DNA of 43,372 nt, taken from assembly GCA_903895695.1 (NCBI GenBank), contig CAITUY010000175.1, positions 1-43,372 on the forward strand, written 5' to 3'. Shown piece after piece: positions 16,674 through 25,630 of this stretch. How positions within the stretch are numbered: position 1 is the stretch's first letter; each line of letters begins with the position of its first letter. This DNA comes from an uncultured bacterium (lineage in GTDB: Bacteria > Verrucomicrobiota > Kiritimatiellia > CAIKKV01 > CAITUY01). The translations under genes and the position numbers were made by a program. The notes below the pieces were generated by a model, which did not search any database, was not told the origin of the DNA, and saw nothing but the letters and a program-made list of their open reading frames with translations.

Positions 16674-17435
16674 CTATTCCTTATCCGTTTCGATCGCCGC
16701 CAACACCTTGTCGTCGAGGTCCATGTTGGTATAGACGTTCTGCACGTCGTCGTTGTCCTCCAGCAGCTCGACGAACTTCATGACGGCCTTGGCCACGATC
16801 TTGTCGGTAACCGGCACGTAGGTCTCAGGAACGAGCCGTACTTCAGCGTCAACGGCCTTGATGCCGGCCTTCTCCAGTGCTTCGGTTACGGCCACGAACG
16901 CGGATGGGTCCGTCAGGATCTCGAACTGCTCACCATCGCGCGACATGTCATCGGCCCCGGCATTGAGGACAATGTCCATCAGTTTCTCTTCATCCACGCC
17001 CTCGGCATCGACGAAGAGCTGACCGCGCCGCTTGAAGCCGCGCGAAACCGCGCCTTGCGCTGCCAGACTCGAGCCCTGTTTGGTGAAGAGGTGACGAATC
17101 TCGGCCGCCGCCCGGTTCTTATTGTCGGTGAGCACCTTGACGACCACGCCCACGCCGCCCTCGGCGAACCCCTCGTACGTGATCTCCTCCATCAGCGCGC
17201 CCGCGATCTCCCCGGTGCCCTTCTTGATGGCGCGATCGATATTGTCGGTGGGCATGCTGACCGCCTTGCAGCGAATGATCAGCGCGCGCAACCCGGCGTT
17301 CGTTTCGGGGCTTCCGCCCCCTGACTTGGCCACAACCATCAGTTCCTTGGCCATCTTGCTGAAGATCTTGCCGCGCTTGGCGTCGGCGGCGCCCTTCTTA
17401 TGCTGAATCGTCTTCCACTTACTATGACCGCTCAT
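16674..17435 (-). CDS. yebC: YebC/PmpR-family (TACO1-like) protein
   Basis: This 253-residue cytoplasmic protein starts with the family signature MSGHSKWKTIQHKKGAADAKRGKIFSK. It continues with IIRCKAVSMPTDNIDRAIKKGTGE, YEGFAEGGVGVVVKVLTDNKNRAAAEIRH and a C-terminal MDLDDKVLAAIE. Members were described as transcription regulators and more recently as ribosome-associated factors relieving stalls at proline-rich stretches; which applies here is unknown. GAGGAG lies 4 nt upstream of the ATG. It heads the ruv gene run. Confidence 0.95.
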   Translation of the reverse strand: MSGHSKWKTIQHKKGAADAKRGKIFSKMAKELMVVAKSGGGSPETNAGLRALIIRCKAVSMPTDNIDRAIKKGTGEIAGALMEEITYEGFAEGGVGVVVKVLTDNKNRAAAEIRHLFTKQGSSLAAQGAVSRGFKRRGQLFVDAEGVDEEKLMDIVLNAGADDMSRDGEQFEILTDPSAFVAVTEALEKAGIKAVDAEVRLVPETYVPVTDKIVAKAVMKFVELLEDNDDVQNVYTNMDLDDKVLAAIETDKE

Positions 17436-17475
17436 CGTCTCCTCACTTTCCTGAAGCTTTCGGCTGCTGCTCCGC

Positions 17476-17515
17476 AGGCGGCCCGCACGGGCCTCCCTGC
17501 GGGCACAAGCCGCCT
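17476..17515. other. Intercistronic hairpin between radical SAM gene and yebC
   Basis: Outer arms AGGCGG/CCGCCT and inner arms CCCGCA/TGCGGG form a GC-rich stem with a small bulge and a 10-nt loop. It lies about 40 nt upstream of yebC. A second short inverted repeat, CCCGAT-CA-ATCGGG (17521-17534), overlaps the radical SAM stop codon. Neither has a T-run. They may stabilise or attenuate the message. Confidence 0.4.
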
Positions 17516-17525
17516 TGTATCCCGA

Positions 17526-18437
17526 TCAATCGGGGCTCATCCTATACCCAACCAGCTCATCCGGTGAAGGCATTTCCAAGTCCTGCACCCATCCCGTCCC
17601 AAAATCATGGGCCTCCAAGGCCTCAACGACCGGCTCGTATTCCTCACGCGTCAGCCGCCGGCTCCACGGGTCGCGACCGACAGCCCGATGCGCCGGCGTA
17701 TACTGCGCCATGACACTGACGGCTATCGCCGGGCCCACATGCTCCGCGAGCCAGGCCAGGTTCTCTACGGCCTCCTGCGCCCGCCCCGGCAGCACCAGCA
17801 ACCGGCAGATCGTCCCTTGCCGCGCAACGCCTTCGGCATCGCACACCAACGGCCCGGTCTGCCGCCACATCTCAAGCAACGCCGCCCGGGCCGACGCCAC
17901 ATAGCCTGCCGCATCCGACCCTTCGGCCGCTGACTCCGGCCGCGCATAGCGCAAGTCGGTCAGGTAGACCTGAACCCAGCCCTCCAACGCGCGCAACGTC
18001 TCGAGCCGCTCGTACCCGCTCGTGTTGTATACGATCGGCAGGTCCGGCCCCGTCCGTCGCGCCCGTTCCCGGGCTTCCATCGCCCACGGCAGCCAGGGCG
18101 TGGGGCTCACGAGGTTCCAGTTATGGCAGCCCTGGGCCCGCAATCCGTCCAATATTGCCGCCAGTCCATCCAGGTCATACGGGCGTCCTGCGCCCTCCTG
18201 ACTCCACGGGTAGTTCTGGCAGTACAAGCACCGCAGCGTACAGCGGCTGAAAAAAACGGCACCCGACCCTCGCGTCCCCGACACCGGCGGCTCTTCGCCG
18301 TCATGCCGCCCATACCGGAAAATCTCGGTCGTGTCACCCGCCTTGCAGTACCCCCGCGCTCCGCCGCCGCGCGCCACCCGGCAGCGGCGCGGACACAACT
18401 CGCACGCCATCAGGGTTGAATCGAGAAGCGCGTTCAC
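17526..18437 (-). CDS. Radical SAM protein, PflA-like (COG1313-type)
   Basis: This 303-residue protein has the radical SAM cluster motif CTLRCLYC (Cys66, Cys70, Cys73), which binds the 4Fe-4S cluster and S-adenosylmethionine. The N-terminus carries a second Cys set (ACELCPRRCRV, Cys12/15/19, then Cys31), typical of the branch annotated as putative pyruvate-formate-lyase activating enzyme-like. Its length and the C-terminal segments (WVQVYLTDLRYA, RLLVLPGRA, VSVMAQYTPAH) fit that family. The target is unknown; no glycyl radical enzyme gene is in the window. It starts 9 nt after the EF-G-like gene stop, on the same strand, so the two are probably co-transcribed. Confidence 0.85.
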   Translation of the reverse strand: MNALLDSTLMACELCPRRCRVARGGGARGYCKAGDTTEIFRYGRHDGEEPPVSGTRGSGAVFFSRCTLRCLYCQNYPWSQEGAGRPYDLDGLAAILDGLRAQGCHNWNLVSPTPWLPWAMEARERARRTGPDLPIVYNTSGYERLETLRALEGWVQVYLTDLRYARPESAAEGSDAAGYVASARAALLEMWRQTGPLVCDAEGVARQGTICRLLVLPGRAQEAVENLAWLAEHVGPAIAVSVMAQYTPAHRAVGRDPWSRRLTREEYEPVVEALEAHDFGTGWVQDLEMPSPDELVGYRMSPD

Positions 18438-18446
18438 CCGGCGGAC

Positions 18447-20483
18447 CTACTCCTGATCCTCCTCTTTGACCTTCACCGCCTCGGCGATCACCTTTTGCGC
18501 CACGCTGCCCGGCACCACGTCGTAGCGCGCGAACGCCATCTCGAACGAGCCGCGACCGCCGGTCATGCTGCGCAACTCGGCGCAGTAATGGAACAACTCG
18601 GCATGCGGAATCTCCGCCGTAATCACCTGCATACCGTCCGCCGCGTCCATCCCGACGATCCGGCCGCGCCGATGGCTCATGTCGCCATTCACGTCGCCCA
18701 TGAACTGATCGGGCACCCAGATCGTGACCGTCATGATCGGTTCCAGCAGGACGGGCTTGGACTTGCTCATCGATTCACGGAAGGCCCGGCCGCCGGCAAT
18801 CTTGAAGGCGATTTCCGAGGAATCGACGTCGTGATAGGAACCGTCGTACACGGTAGACTTGACGTTGATGACGGGATAACCCGCCACGCACCCGCGAACC
18901 ATGCCTTCGACCACGCCCTTCTCCACGGCCGGAATGAAATTGTTCGGGATGGCGCCGCCCACCACCGCATCTTCGAACCATTCCGCATCGCCTTCGCGAA
19001 GAGGCTCGGTGCGCAGGTAAACTTCGCCGAACTGGCCGCGACCGCCGGACTGCTTCTTGTGCTTGTAATGGCCTTCCCCGCGGCCCGTAATGGTTTCCTT
19101 GTACGGCACTTTGGGCGTGCTGAGTACCACGTCGACACCGCTCCGCTTCTTCATGCGATCCACGGCCACCGCCAGATGCGTATCGCCCATGCCCGAAAGC
19201 ACGGTCTCGTGCGTGTCGGCATGGCGTTCGACTTTGATTGTCGGATCCTCATCCGCCAACCGGTGAAGAGCCGTGCCGATCTTATCCTCGTCGCCCTGCG
19301 TTTTGGCCGCGACGGCGTGCCACATGACCGGATTCGGGAACTTGAATGGAGCGAACGTAGTCTTGACGCCGCCTTGGCAGAGCGCGTCACCGAGAACGGT
19401 CGCCTTGAGCTTGGCAACGGCCACGATTTCGCCGGCCTTCGCCTCGTCAATGGAAGTCAGTTTCTTCCCGTTCAGCTCGCTGAACTGGACGATGCGTTCC
19501 TTCTGGTCCTTGTTGACATTGTGGATATCGATATCCGCCTTCAACGTCCCGCCACAAACGTAAATAAAACTCATGTGGCCGATGAAGGGGTCGTTGACCG
19601 TGCGCCAGACGAAGCCCACGAAGGGGGCTGTCGCGGACGTATCGACGGGTTTCCCGGAAACGTCCTTCATGGGGCGATCGGCCGGCGACGGAAGCAGGCG
19701 GCAAATGCCGTCCATGAGTTCTACCAACCCCTCGCCCTTGGCGGCAACGCACGCGAATACGGGCACCAGGTGGCATCCCAGAATGGCGGCTCGCAGCCCC
19801 CTTGTGACGTCTTCAGGCGCGAGAGCCTCGCCAGCCAGATACTTCTCGATCAGGGAGTCGTTCGTCTCGGCGGCCAGTTCGATGAGCTCACCTTTGGCCT
19901 CATTCAGAACTTCCGCCACGTCCTCGGGCGGATTGACAGTCGCGACCACATCCACAACGCCGCTGTTGTCGTGAAGCGGCACCTCAACCGGAACGCACTT
20001 GTGGCCCCAGGCGGCCCGAATCCCTTCCAACGCGGTCTCGAACGAGGCATTCTCGCGATCCAAGCCCGTAACGACGATCGCCCGCGGCAGTTCGAGCGCG
20101 TCGCACTGCTTCCACGCCTTCATGGTACCCACTTGAACACCGGCGTGCGCGTCGACGGCGATCAGCGCCGAGCTCGCGATGCGGCTGGCTTGGATGACCT
20201 GCCCCACGAAGTCGGCATAGCCGGGGGTGTCGCAAAAAACCAGGCCCATCTTCTTCCCGGTGCTGGTCTTGTAGGTGCCGCTAAAGGACTTGGCGTAGAT
20301 CGTGGTCTTGCGGGCCTTCTCTTCGTCTGTGTAGTCGCCCACACTGCTGCCGTTATCGACGGAGCCCAACCGCTCGGACTGGCCCATCTTGAACAACATG
20401 GCGTCGGCCAGGGTCGTCTTGCCGCTCCCCGTGTGGCCCATCAACACAAAGGTTCGCATGTCCTGAACTGCAATATCCTTCAT
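18447..20483 (-). CDS. Elongation factor G-like translational GTPase (divergent paralogue)
   Basis: This 678-residue protein has the EF-G domain order: GTPase domain (1-270), beta-barrel domain II, and domains III-V with the GGRGQFGEVYLRTEP and FPVINVK-like VAGYPVINVKSTVYDGSYHDVDSSEIAFKIA segments. The P-loop GHTGSGKT (16-23) and DTPGYADF (85-92) are intact. The G4 box, usually NKxD, reads TGLD (139-142), and the switch I RGxT/SI motif is KARKTTI (about 56-62). It is therefore an EF-G-like paralogue (the group with FusA2-type proteins) rather than the main factor. Ribosome recycling, stress translation or a non-translational role are all open. ATG 20483 with CGGAG about 8 nt upstream is preferred over an upstream in-frame start. 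Confidence 0.88.
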   Translation of the reverse strand: MKDIAVQDMRTFVLMGHTGSGKTTLADAMLFKMGQSERLGSVDNGSSVGDYTDEEKARKTTIYAKSFSGTYKTSTGKKMGLVFCDTPGYADFVGQVIQASRIASSALIAVDAHAGVQVGTMKAWKQCDALELPRAIVVTGLDRENASFETALEGIRAAWGHKCVPVEVPLHDNSGVVDVVATVNPPEDVAEVLNEAKGELIELAAETNDSLIEKYLAGEALAPEDVTRGLRAAILGCHLVPVFACVAAKGEGLVELMDGICRLLPSPADRPMKDVSGKPVDTSATAPFVGFVWRTVNDPFIGHMSFIYVCGGTLKADIDIHNVNKDQKERIVQFSELNGKKLTSIDEAKAGEIVAVAKLKATVLGDALCQGGVKTTFAPFKFPNPVMWHAVAAKTQGDEDKIGTALHRLADEDPTIKVERHADTHETVLSGMGDTHLAVAVDRMKKRSGVDVVLSTPKVPYKETITGRGEGHYKHKKQSGGRGQFGEVYLRTEPLREGDAEWFEDAVVGGAIPNNFIPAVEKGVVEGMVRGCVAGYPVINVKSTVYDGSYHDVDSSEIAFKIAGGRAFRESMSKSKPVLLEPIMTVTIWVPDQFMGDVNGDMSHRRGRIVGMDAADGMQVITAEIPHAELFHYCAELRSMTGGRGSFEMAFARYDVVPGSVAQKVIAEAVKVKEEDQE

Positions 20484-20665
20484 ATTCGTCTCCGCTCTGC
20501 ACCGAGGCGTTAGTGACCCGCCTCCCGGTCGGGTAGACCCGAGGGACAGGCCGATTACAGAAACCTCACGGATGCCCCCCACGCAGGGCGAGTACCCGCT
20601 GACAAAGGCGTGCTGTTCTATCACAGTCCCTCATGGGGCACAATCTCCAGATTCGGGAAGACCCG

Positions 20666-21100
20666 TCACCGTTTGAAGCCGAGGATCAACACCCCCAACC
20701 CAACCAGCAGGATACCGACCCACTCCCGGCCCGATGGACGCTCGTGCAAAAAGACAACGGCAAATACCGCCACCAGCAACAGGCTCAGTTTGTCCACCGG
20801 GGCAACCTTCGAGGCCTCACCCACCTTCAGGGCACGAAAATAGCAGACCCACGACGCCCCAGTCGCCAACCCCGACAGGACCAGGAACAGCCAGGTCTTC
20901 CGGCTGAGTTCGAACGGGTTGCTCCATTTGCCGGCGACATACACGAACCCGGCGAGAACGACCACGATCACCCACGTGCGCACCAATGTCGCAAAGTCCG
21001 AGTCCACTCCCCGCAAGCCTATCTTGGCAAAAATCGCCGTCATGGCGGCAAAGACCGCCGAAAGGATTGCCCACTGAAACCAGCCGGTTGATGTTGCCAT
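20666..21100 (-). CDS. Half-size EamA/DMT-family membrane transporter
   Basis: This 144-residue protein has about five hydrophobic segments and a single EamA unit (MATSTGWFQWAILSAVFAAMTAIFAKIGL ... SWVCYFRALKVGEASKVAPVDKLSLLLVAVFAVVFLHERPSGREWVGILLVGLGVLI). Standard members have two units; single-unit versions are thought to act as dimers. The substrate is unknown. ATG 21100 has a strong GGAGGTGG site directly upstream. It sits 63 nt after cydB on the same strand, so it may share that transcript. Confidence 0.85.
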   Translation of the reverse strand: MATSTGWFQWAILSAVFAAMTAIFAKIGLRGVDSDFATLVRTWVIVVVLAGFVYVAGKWSNPFELSRKTWLFLVLSGLATGASWVCYFRALKVGEASKVAPVDKLSLLLVAVFAVVFLHERPSGREWVGILLVGLGVLILGFKR

Positions 21101-21163
21101 GTCCACCTCCAAGGGCGAGCAGTCGCCCGCAATCCAACACAAGATTCCCTGATGCCCCAGGAA

Positions 21164-22168
21164 TTAGTACGCCGGCTCGCCCGCCTTCACTTTATGACGA
21201 AAAACCCGATAGACAAAAATGGTGTACCCGGCCACGATCGTCAGCACCACCGATGCCAGCACCGTCACCAGGCGAAACGTGTAAGCGGGACTGCCGTCCG
21301 TCACGGTCAGGTTGGCCGCTGGATCGTAACTGTTGGCCAAAACCACCGGGTACTGCAGTGCCCCGATCACCGGGAACAGGCTGGCGATCGCGAGACCCGA
21401 GAGGTAGACCAGTCGGCGCTCACCCACGCGCCCGGCCAATGCCCTGGCCAGAATGGTCAGCACAACCGCCACGATCCCGAAGGCCCACGGCTGGCCACGC
21501 CCCCAGGCATGCTTGACGCTCATGGCCGCTACAAACCAGATCACGACCAAGGCCGCGAACGCCACCCAGGCCCGGGCAAAAACCCGGAGCCCCAACGCCC
21601 GGACCGGATCATCGGCGCGAGCGACCAGGTAGGCGCCGGCGTGCATGAGAAAGGCGCTGATGAACAACAAGACCGTCAGCAGCGGCACTGGCGTGAGCAC
21701 CGCCTTCAGCGAGGCGGAGAACCTGTCGGGCGCCGTGAACGGAAAGCCGGCCAACGCCATCCCGTAGGCCGCCCCTGCCACCACCGTGATCGTCAGGCTG
21801 GTCAGGAAGAAGCTCCACTCCCACCAAAACCGGGCCCGGGCATCATGGTACCAGAGTTCGAATGTGACTGGACGGAACAGGAGCGCCAGCATCAACAGCA
21901 CAATCACCGGGTACAGTACACTGAGCAATGTGGCGAAAGCGGTCGGGAACAGGGCGAACAAGGCCGCCCCGCCGATCAACGCCCATAGCTCGTTGCCATC
22001 CCAGACCGGCCAGATCGCATCGATCATCACCTGTTTGTCTTCCTGCCGCCCCACGAAAGGAAGCAGCAGGCCGATCCCCAGATCGAAGCCGTCCAGCACG
22101 GCGAACACGGTCAGCGCGACGCCGATCAACACGAATCCATAAACCTGAAGCCAGGAAGGGTCGGGCAT
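21164..22168 (-). CDS. cydB: Cytochrome bd quinol oxidase subunit II
   Basis: This 334-residue integral membrane protein has eight to nine hydrophobic segments. It shows the subunit II hallmark near the N-terminus, FAVLDGFDLGIGLLLPF, then IWPVWDGNELWALIGGAALFALFP, and the C-terminal YTIFVYRVFRHKV. With CydA it forms the high-affinity, low-pumping oxidase that reduces oxygen to water at low oxygen. It starts 10 nt after the cydA stop. ATG 22168 with GAGG upstream is preferred over 22201, which would overlap cydA. No CydX-like or CydCD genes were seen nearby. Confidence 0.93.
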   Translation of the reverse strand: MPDPSWLQVYGFVLIGVALTVFAVLDGFDLGIGLLLPFVGRQEDKQVMIDAIWPVWDGNELWALIGGAALFALFPTAFATLLSVLYPVIVLLMLALLFRPVTFELWYHDARARFWWEWSFFLTSLTITVVAGAAYGMALAGFPFTAPDRFSASLKAVLTPVPLLTVLLFISAFLMHAGAYLVARADDPVRALGLRVFARAWVAFAALVVIWFVAAMSVKHAWGRGQPWAFGIVAVVLTILARALAGRVGERRLVYLSGLAIASLFPVIGALQYPVVLANSYDPAANLTVTDGSPAYTFRLVTVLASVVLTIVAGYTIFVYRVFRHKVKAGEPAY

Positions 22169-22178
22169 GTCGATTTCC

Positions 22179-23534
22179 TCAGCGAATGCCTTTCTTGGCA
22201 AGACGCGGCGCCCACCGCACGAACAGGATCAACAGGCCCAGCAACGCCAGCGAGATCACCGGTAACGAAAACGCCACGTACCCGGCCGGGATCCGGCTGG
22301 CAGCCTGCGTCGTGCGCATGAGTTTCCACACGGTCCACGGCTGCCGTCCAAACTCGGCCGCCAGCCATCCAGCCTCGTTCGCAAGGATCGGCAACGGGAT
22401 GGCCGCCAGGCAGGCCCGCAGCAACCAACGCTGTCGCGCCAGGTTGTCCCGCCAGGCAAACGCCACCGCCGCCGCACACACGCCAATCAGCACGCCGCCG
22501 ATCAGAACCATTAGATGGAACGCCTGAAACGTGATGCCGACCCTGGGCCACTCGGACTCGGGGTACCGGTCCAATCCCGCCACCTCGAAGGTCGGCGAAT
22601 CGCCGTCGAGCACGCTGGTGCCAGAGGGAACCGCCAGTCCGTGCGTTTCTCTCCGCGTGGAATCCACCCAGCCCGCGACGTACAACGGGGCATGGGTTCG
22701 CGTCACAAACACTCCCTCCATGGCCGGCTTCTTGGCGCCCTGCCATTTCCCTGCCTGCTGAACCTGCGCGTCACCCAGCATCGGCTGGGCAATGGCGGTG
22801 AGAAAGGACAGGACGGCGGCCATCCGGAACATGATGCGAGCCTTGTCCGTGTCGCGCTCGTGAAGCAAGTACCACGCGGCGATACCCAACATGAAGACCG
22901 CGCCTGTGAGCCAGGCGGCCGTAACCGTGTGCAGGAACCGGGCCACCGTGGAGGGGTTGAAGAAGACCAACCGGTAGTTGGTCAGCACATACTGGCCGTT
23001 GGCGTCAATGTAGAATCCGTCCCGCACGGCATCCGGGATGGGGTGCGCCAGGGCTGCGACCGCGGCGTCATGGAACGGCGTCTGCATCCAGGAATTGGCG
23101 GAGATGATGACCAGGGCCGAGAGATGCGAACCGACGAACACCAGCAGGGCTGAAAGCCAGTAGGTCGACTTACCGACGCGGTTACGCCCGAACAACAGGA
23201 TCCCGATGAAGACCGACTCCAGGGTGAAGGCCGTGATGCCCTCCACGGCCAGCGTGGTACCGAAGATGGGGCCGGTGGCTTTCGAGAACTCAGCCCAGTT
23301 GCTGCCAAAGGAAAACGGCAGGATGAGCCCCGTCGCCACGCCGAACGCAAAGATCAGGGCCAGGAGGCGCGACGTGAAAGCCGAAATGTCCCGATACAGG
23401 GACCGATCGGTCTTCAGATACACGGACTCCGCCAGCAGGATGAAGAGCGCCAGCCCGAGCGTGAGGCCCGGGAATATGAAATGCACCCCGATGCTGAGGC
23501 CTGACTGCATGCGGGAGAGCAATACTGCGTCCAT
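22179..23534 (-). CDS. cydA: Cytochrome bd quinol oxidase subunit I
   Basis: This 451-residue membrane protein carries haems b558, b595 and d. Visible key residues are His18 (GVHFIFPG), Glu98 and Glu106 (EGITAFTLESVF, oxygen-site and proton-path acids), His202 (RFLHTVTAAW) and GRQPW (about residue 400). The periplasmic quinol loop (KWQGAKKPAMEG onward, about 265-330) is short compared with the E. coli long-loop type. It is the first gene of cydA-cydB. The 90-nt gap to the divergent polysaccharide deacetylase shows no clear promoter pair. Confidence 0.94.
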   Translation of the reverse strand: MDAVLLSRMQSGLSIGVHFIFPGLTLGLALFILLAESVYLKTDRSLYRDISAFTSRLLALIFAFGVATGLILPFSFGSNWAEFSKATGPIFGTTLAVEGITAFTLESVFIGILLFGRNRVGKSTYWLSALLVFVGSHLSALVIISANSWMQTPFHDAAVAALAHPIPDAVRDGFYIDANGQYVLTNYRLVFFNPSTVARFLHTVTAAWLTGAVFMLGIAAWYLLHERDTDKARIMFRMAAVLSFLTAIAQPMLGDAQVQQAGKWQGAKKPAMEGVFVTRTHAPLYVAGWVDSTRRETHGLAVPSGTSVLDGDSPTFEVAGLDRYPESEWPRVGITFQAFHLMVLIGGVLIGVCAAAVAFAWRDNLARQRWLLRACLAAIPLPILANEAGWLAAEFGRQPWTVWKLMRTTQAASRIPAGYVAFSLPVISLALLGLLILFVRWAPRLAKKGIR

Positions 23535-23624
23535 GCGCTATCTTGTAGCGGGATCGGCAGTGCTTTCCCACCAAAAAAGGGACCGGGGACACTGGACAAC
23601 TTGACACCCTGTCGCCACTTCCGC

Positions 23625-24731
23625 ATGCTTCCCTCACCCGTGACACGCCTCCCCGACAACCCGCGTCGACGCCACCGAGGCCGGATCGTCGCAGCAATCC
23701 TCCTCTTCGCCGCACTCGCTTTCATCATCACAGCGACATTCCTGACCCGGGAACGTGCCCGCGTTTATGCCGTCCCGATTCTGATGTATCACAAAATCGG
23801 CTCCGATGCCGACACGACATGGTGGGTAACCGAGGCGGACTTCGAGTCCCAGCTCCAGTGTCTTAAGGAACAGGGCTACCAATCCATCCGGCCGTCCGAC
23901 CTCGCTGCGCATCAGACATGGGGGCGCCCCCTGCCTGCCAAGCCGATCATCATCACCTTCGACGACGGGTACCAGAACACAGTCACGCGTGCCGAACCGC
24001 TTCTGCGCCGTTACGGTTTCCGCGCCGTCTGCTACCTCATCACCGGCCAGATCAGCGACACCCCGGAGACCCGCAAGAATTTCGAGGGTGCGCCCATGTT
24101 ATGCTGGCCGGAAATTCAGGAGGCAGCCCAGCGGGGCACCCTGCGGTTCGGCGGCCACACCCGATCACACGCCAACCTCCGATCACTGGATAACCCGTCA
24201 GCCGAGCTCACCGGCTGTTTCCACGACCTGCGTCGCAAAGGCCGATTCAGACGACCCGAGGGATTCTGCTATCCGTTTGGACAGTACCAGCCACAGACGC
24301 CCCGCTTCGTCGCCAAGGCCGGGTTCGGTACCGCGGTTACCTGCGACGACGGCTTCGCCGTCACCACGAACGGCCTGAACCTGCTCGAACTGCCGCGCGT
24401 TCCTGTTATCGGCGGTCGGCACGTCTACCACGTCGAGCGCGTGGCCGCGACTAACACGGTCACCTTAAGGGTCTGGAAGGAAGGACACTCCATGCAGGTC
24501 TACGCGAGGCTGAACTGGCCTGGCACCCCCGAGACTGCCACAGATGGCTGGCTCGCATCGACCAAGGTCGATGCCCATCCCGTCGAGCTCACCTGGCCCC
24601 AACCCCCCGGCCGCGGTCAGAAAGTACCCGCCCTGGAACTGTGGGATAATTTCAAGGTTCTGCGGCTCTACCAGCAGCAGGTACCCGTACCCGAAGCCTC
24701 GGGAGGCGCTATTTCCCCAGCCGTGCCTTGA
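23625..24731 (+). CDS. Membrane-anchored polysaccharide deacetylase (CE4 family)
   Basis: This 368-residue protein has one N-terminal membrane anchor (about residues 20-40, after a basic RRRHRGR stretch) and a periplasmic NodB-type domain (about 45-250). Metal and catalytic motifs are TFDDGY (Asp113/Asp114) and HTRSH (His178/His182), with FCYPFGQY later. The family removes N- or O-acetyl groups from glycans. The C-terminal 110 residues (VTLRVWKEGHSMQVYARLNW onward) form a separate beta-rich extension of unknown role. The frame is open to a TTG at 23601; ATG 23625 is preferred. Its 3' end overlaps the convergent response-regulator gene by 23 bp. It could modify the exopolysaccharide made elsewhere in this window, but no operon link exists. 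Confidence 0.85.
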   Translation: MLPSPVTRLPDNPRRRHRGRIVAAILLFAALAFIITATFLTRERARVYAVPILMYHKIGSDADTTWWVTEADFESQLQCLKEQGYQSIRPSDLAAHQTWGRPLPAKPIIITFDDGYQNTVTRAEPLLRRYGFRAVCYLITGQISDTPETRKNFEGAPMLCWPEIQEAAQRGTLRFGGHTRSHANLRSLDNPSAELTGCFHDLRRKGRFRRPEGFCYPFGQYQPQTPRFVAKAGFGTAVTCDDGFAVTTNGLNLLELPRVPVIGGRHVYHVERVAATNTVTLRVWKEGHSMQVYARLNWPGTPETATDGWLASTKVDAHPVELTWPQPPGRGQKVPALELWDNFKVLRLYQQQVPVPEASGGAISPAVP

Positions 24732-25086
24732 GCGTCGCGAGAAGGATCTGCGGATTGATCGGCTTTTGCAAAACCCCGGCGAGCCCGAGTTGCGTATAGT
24801 CCGTGCTGAGGTTGAGGCCGTCTCCCACGGAACTGAGCATGTATACGGGCGGTGTCAGCCCCAGCGCCTTGAACTCCTTGACGAGATTGGTCCCTGAGTC
24901 GACCTCCTCCATCATGAGGTCGACGATTACCAGATCGGGCTTCTCGGCCTTGTACTTCAGCAGTCCTTCCTCGGCACTCGCAGCGATGTCGACAAGGTAA
25001 TGGTTGCTCTCGATGATGGTCTTCATCGAATCGAGGAAGTCCTGATCGTCATCGACGCAGAGAACGACATGCTTGCCTTGCCTCAT
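24709..25086 (-). CDS. Single-domain response regulator, last gene of the hox operon
   Basis: This 125-residue protein is a CheY-like receiver without output domain: acidic cluster VDDD (11-14), phospho-Asp56 (IVDLMM), Ser-Ser in the switch position (YMLSS) and Lys in LQKP. It is translationally linked to hoxW: the in-frame ATG at 25092 overlaps the hoxW TGA as ATGA, and a second ATG at 25086 has GGAGG at 8-nt spacing and is preferred. It lies at the distal end of hoxFUYHW, while a hybrid kinase is encoded divergently upstream of hoxF, so it is a candidate phosphorelay partner. Without an output domain it must act through another protein. Confidence 0.85.
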   Translation of the reverse strand: MRQGKHVVLCVDDDQDFLDSMKTIIESNHYLVDIAASAEEGLLKYKAEKPDLVIVDLMMEEVDSGTNLVKEFKALGLTPPVYMLSSVGDGLNLSTDYTQLGLAGVLQKPINPQILLATLKARLGK

Positions 25087-25088
25087 GG

Positions 25089-25616
25089 TCATCGCCTCCT
25101 GAGCGTTTCTTTTACCGCAGCTCCGCCAATCGCGCAACCGGATTCCACGGGGTCGCCGCACTCCCCGGTGGCCCAGGATCCCCCGCGCAGGACGCCCCCA
25201 ATGAACGCCTCAGCCAGGGCCAGATTGGCTGCGGCTCGCGGACTGAGCCCTTCGCCGAAGGCGTTGAATTCGTATCCGCGAATCCCCAAGACGTAGGCTT
25301 CGGGCCGCGCGCCAAACAGGTCCACGGCCAATGCCAGCACTTCCTCCGGCTCCACGCCGTGGCTGCTGAAGCCCGGCGCGCCGCGCGCCGACACGCGCCG
25401 GAAATAGAACGGTTCCGTGCCGCCAACCGATGCATCCGCAAAGATCGTCACCTCATGCCGCGCGACGGCCTCGGCGTCCTCCACCGTGAGTTGATAGTCC
25501 GAATCGACCGTCACTCCCGGGATGGCCAGCCGCTCGACCCGCGCGGCCAAGCCCGGGCCCAAGCCGTCGTCGCGCCGGCCGGGATTGCCATACCCTATGA
25601 AAAGCACCGTGCGCAT
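25089..25616 (-). CDS. hoxW: [NiFe]-hydrogenase maturation protease (HoxW-type)
   Basis: This 175-residue protein belongs to the HycI/HoxW endopeptidase family (M52), which clips the C-terminal extension of the hydrogenase large subunit after nickel insertion. The family motif FIGYGNPGRRDDGLGPGLA with its metal-binding Asp (about residue 15), the strand VTIFADASVGG and SSHGVEPEEVLALA with the conserved His are present. The reading frame extends far upstream inside hoxH; ATG 25616, 14 nt after the hoxH stop with GGAG upstream, fits family length. The substrate is expected to be the HoxH encoded just upstream. Confidence 0.88.
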   Translation of the reverse strand: MRTVLFIGYGNPGRRDDGLGPGLAARVERLAIPGVTVDSDYQLTVEDAEAVARHEVTIFADASVGGTEPFYFRRVSARGAPGFSSHGVEPEEVLALAVDLFGARPEAYVLGIRGYEFNAFGEGLSPRAAANLALAEAFIGGVLRGGSWATGECGDPVESGCAIGGAAVKETLRRR

Positions 25617-25630
25617 GCCGGCTCCGGTTC

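Noticed and set aside
18495..20513. A 672-codon open frame on the plus strand opposite the EF-G-like gene
   Set aside because: It lies exactly antisense to a well-supported gene, has His/Arg-rich composition typical of GC-rich antisense frames, and shows no recognisable domain.
23601..23606. TTGACA as a -35 element for the polysaccharide deacetylase gene
   Set aside because: It lies only 18 nt before the ATG, with no -10 possible in front of the gene.
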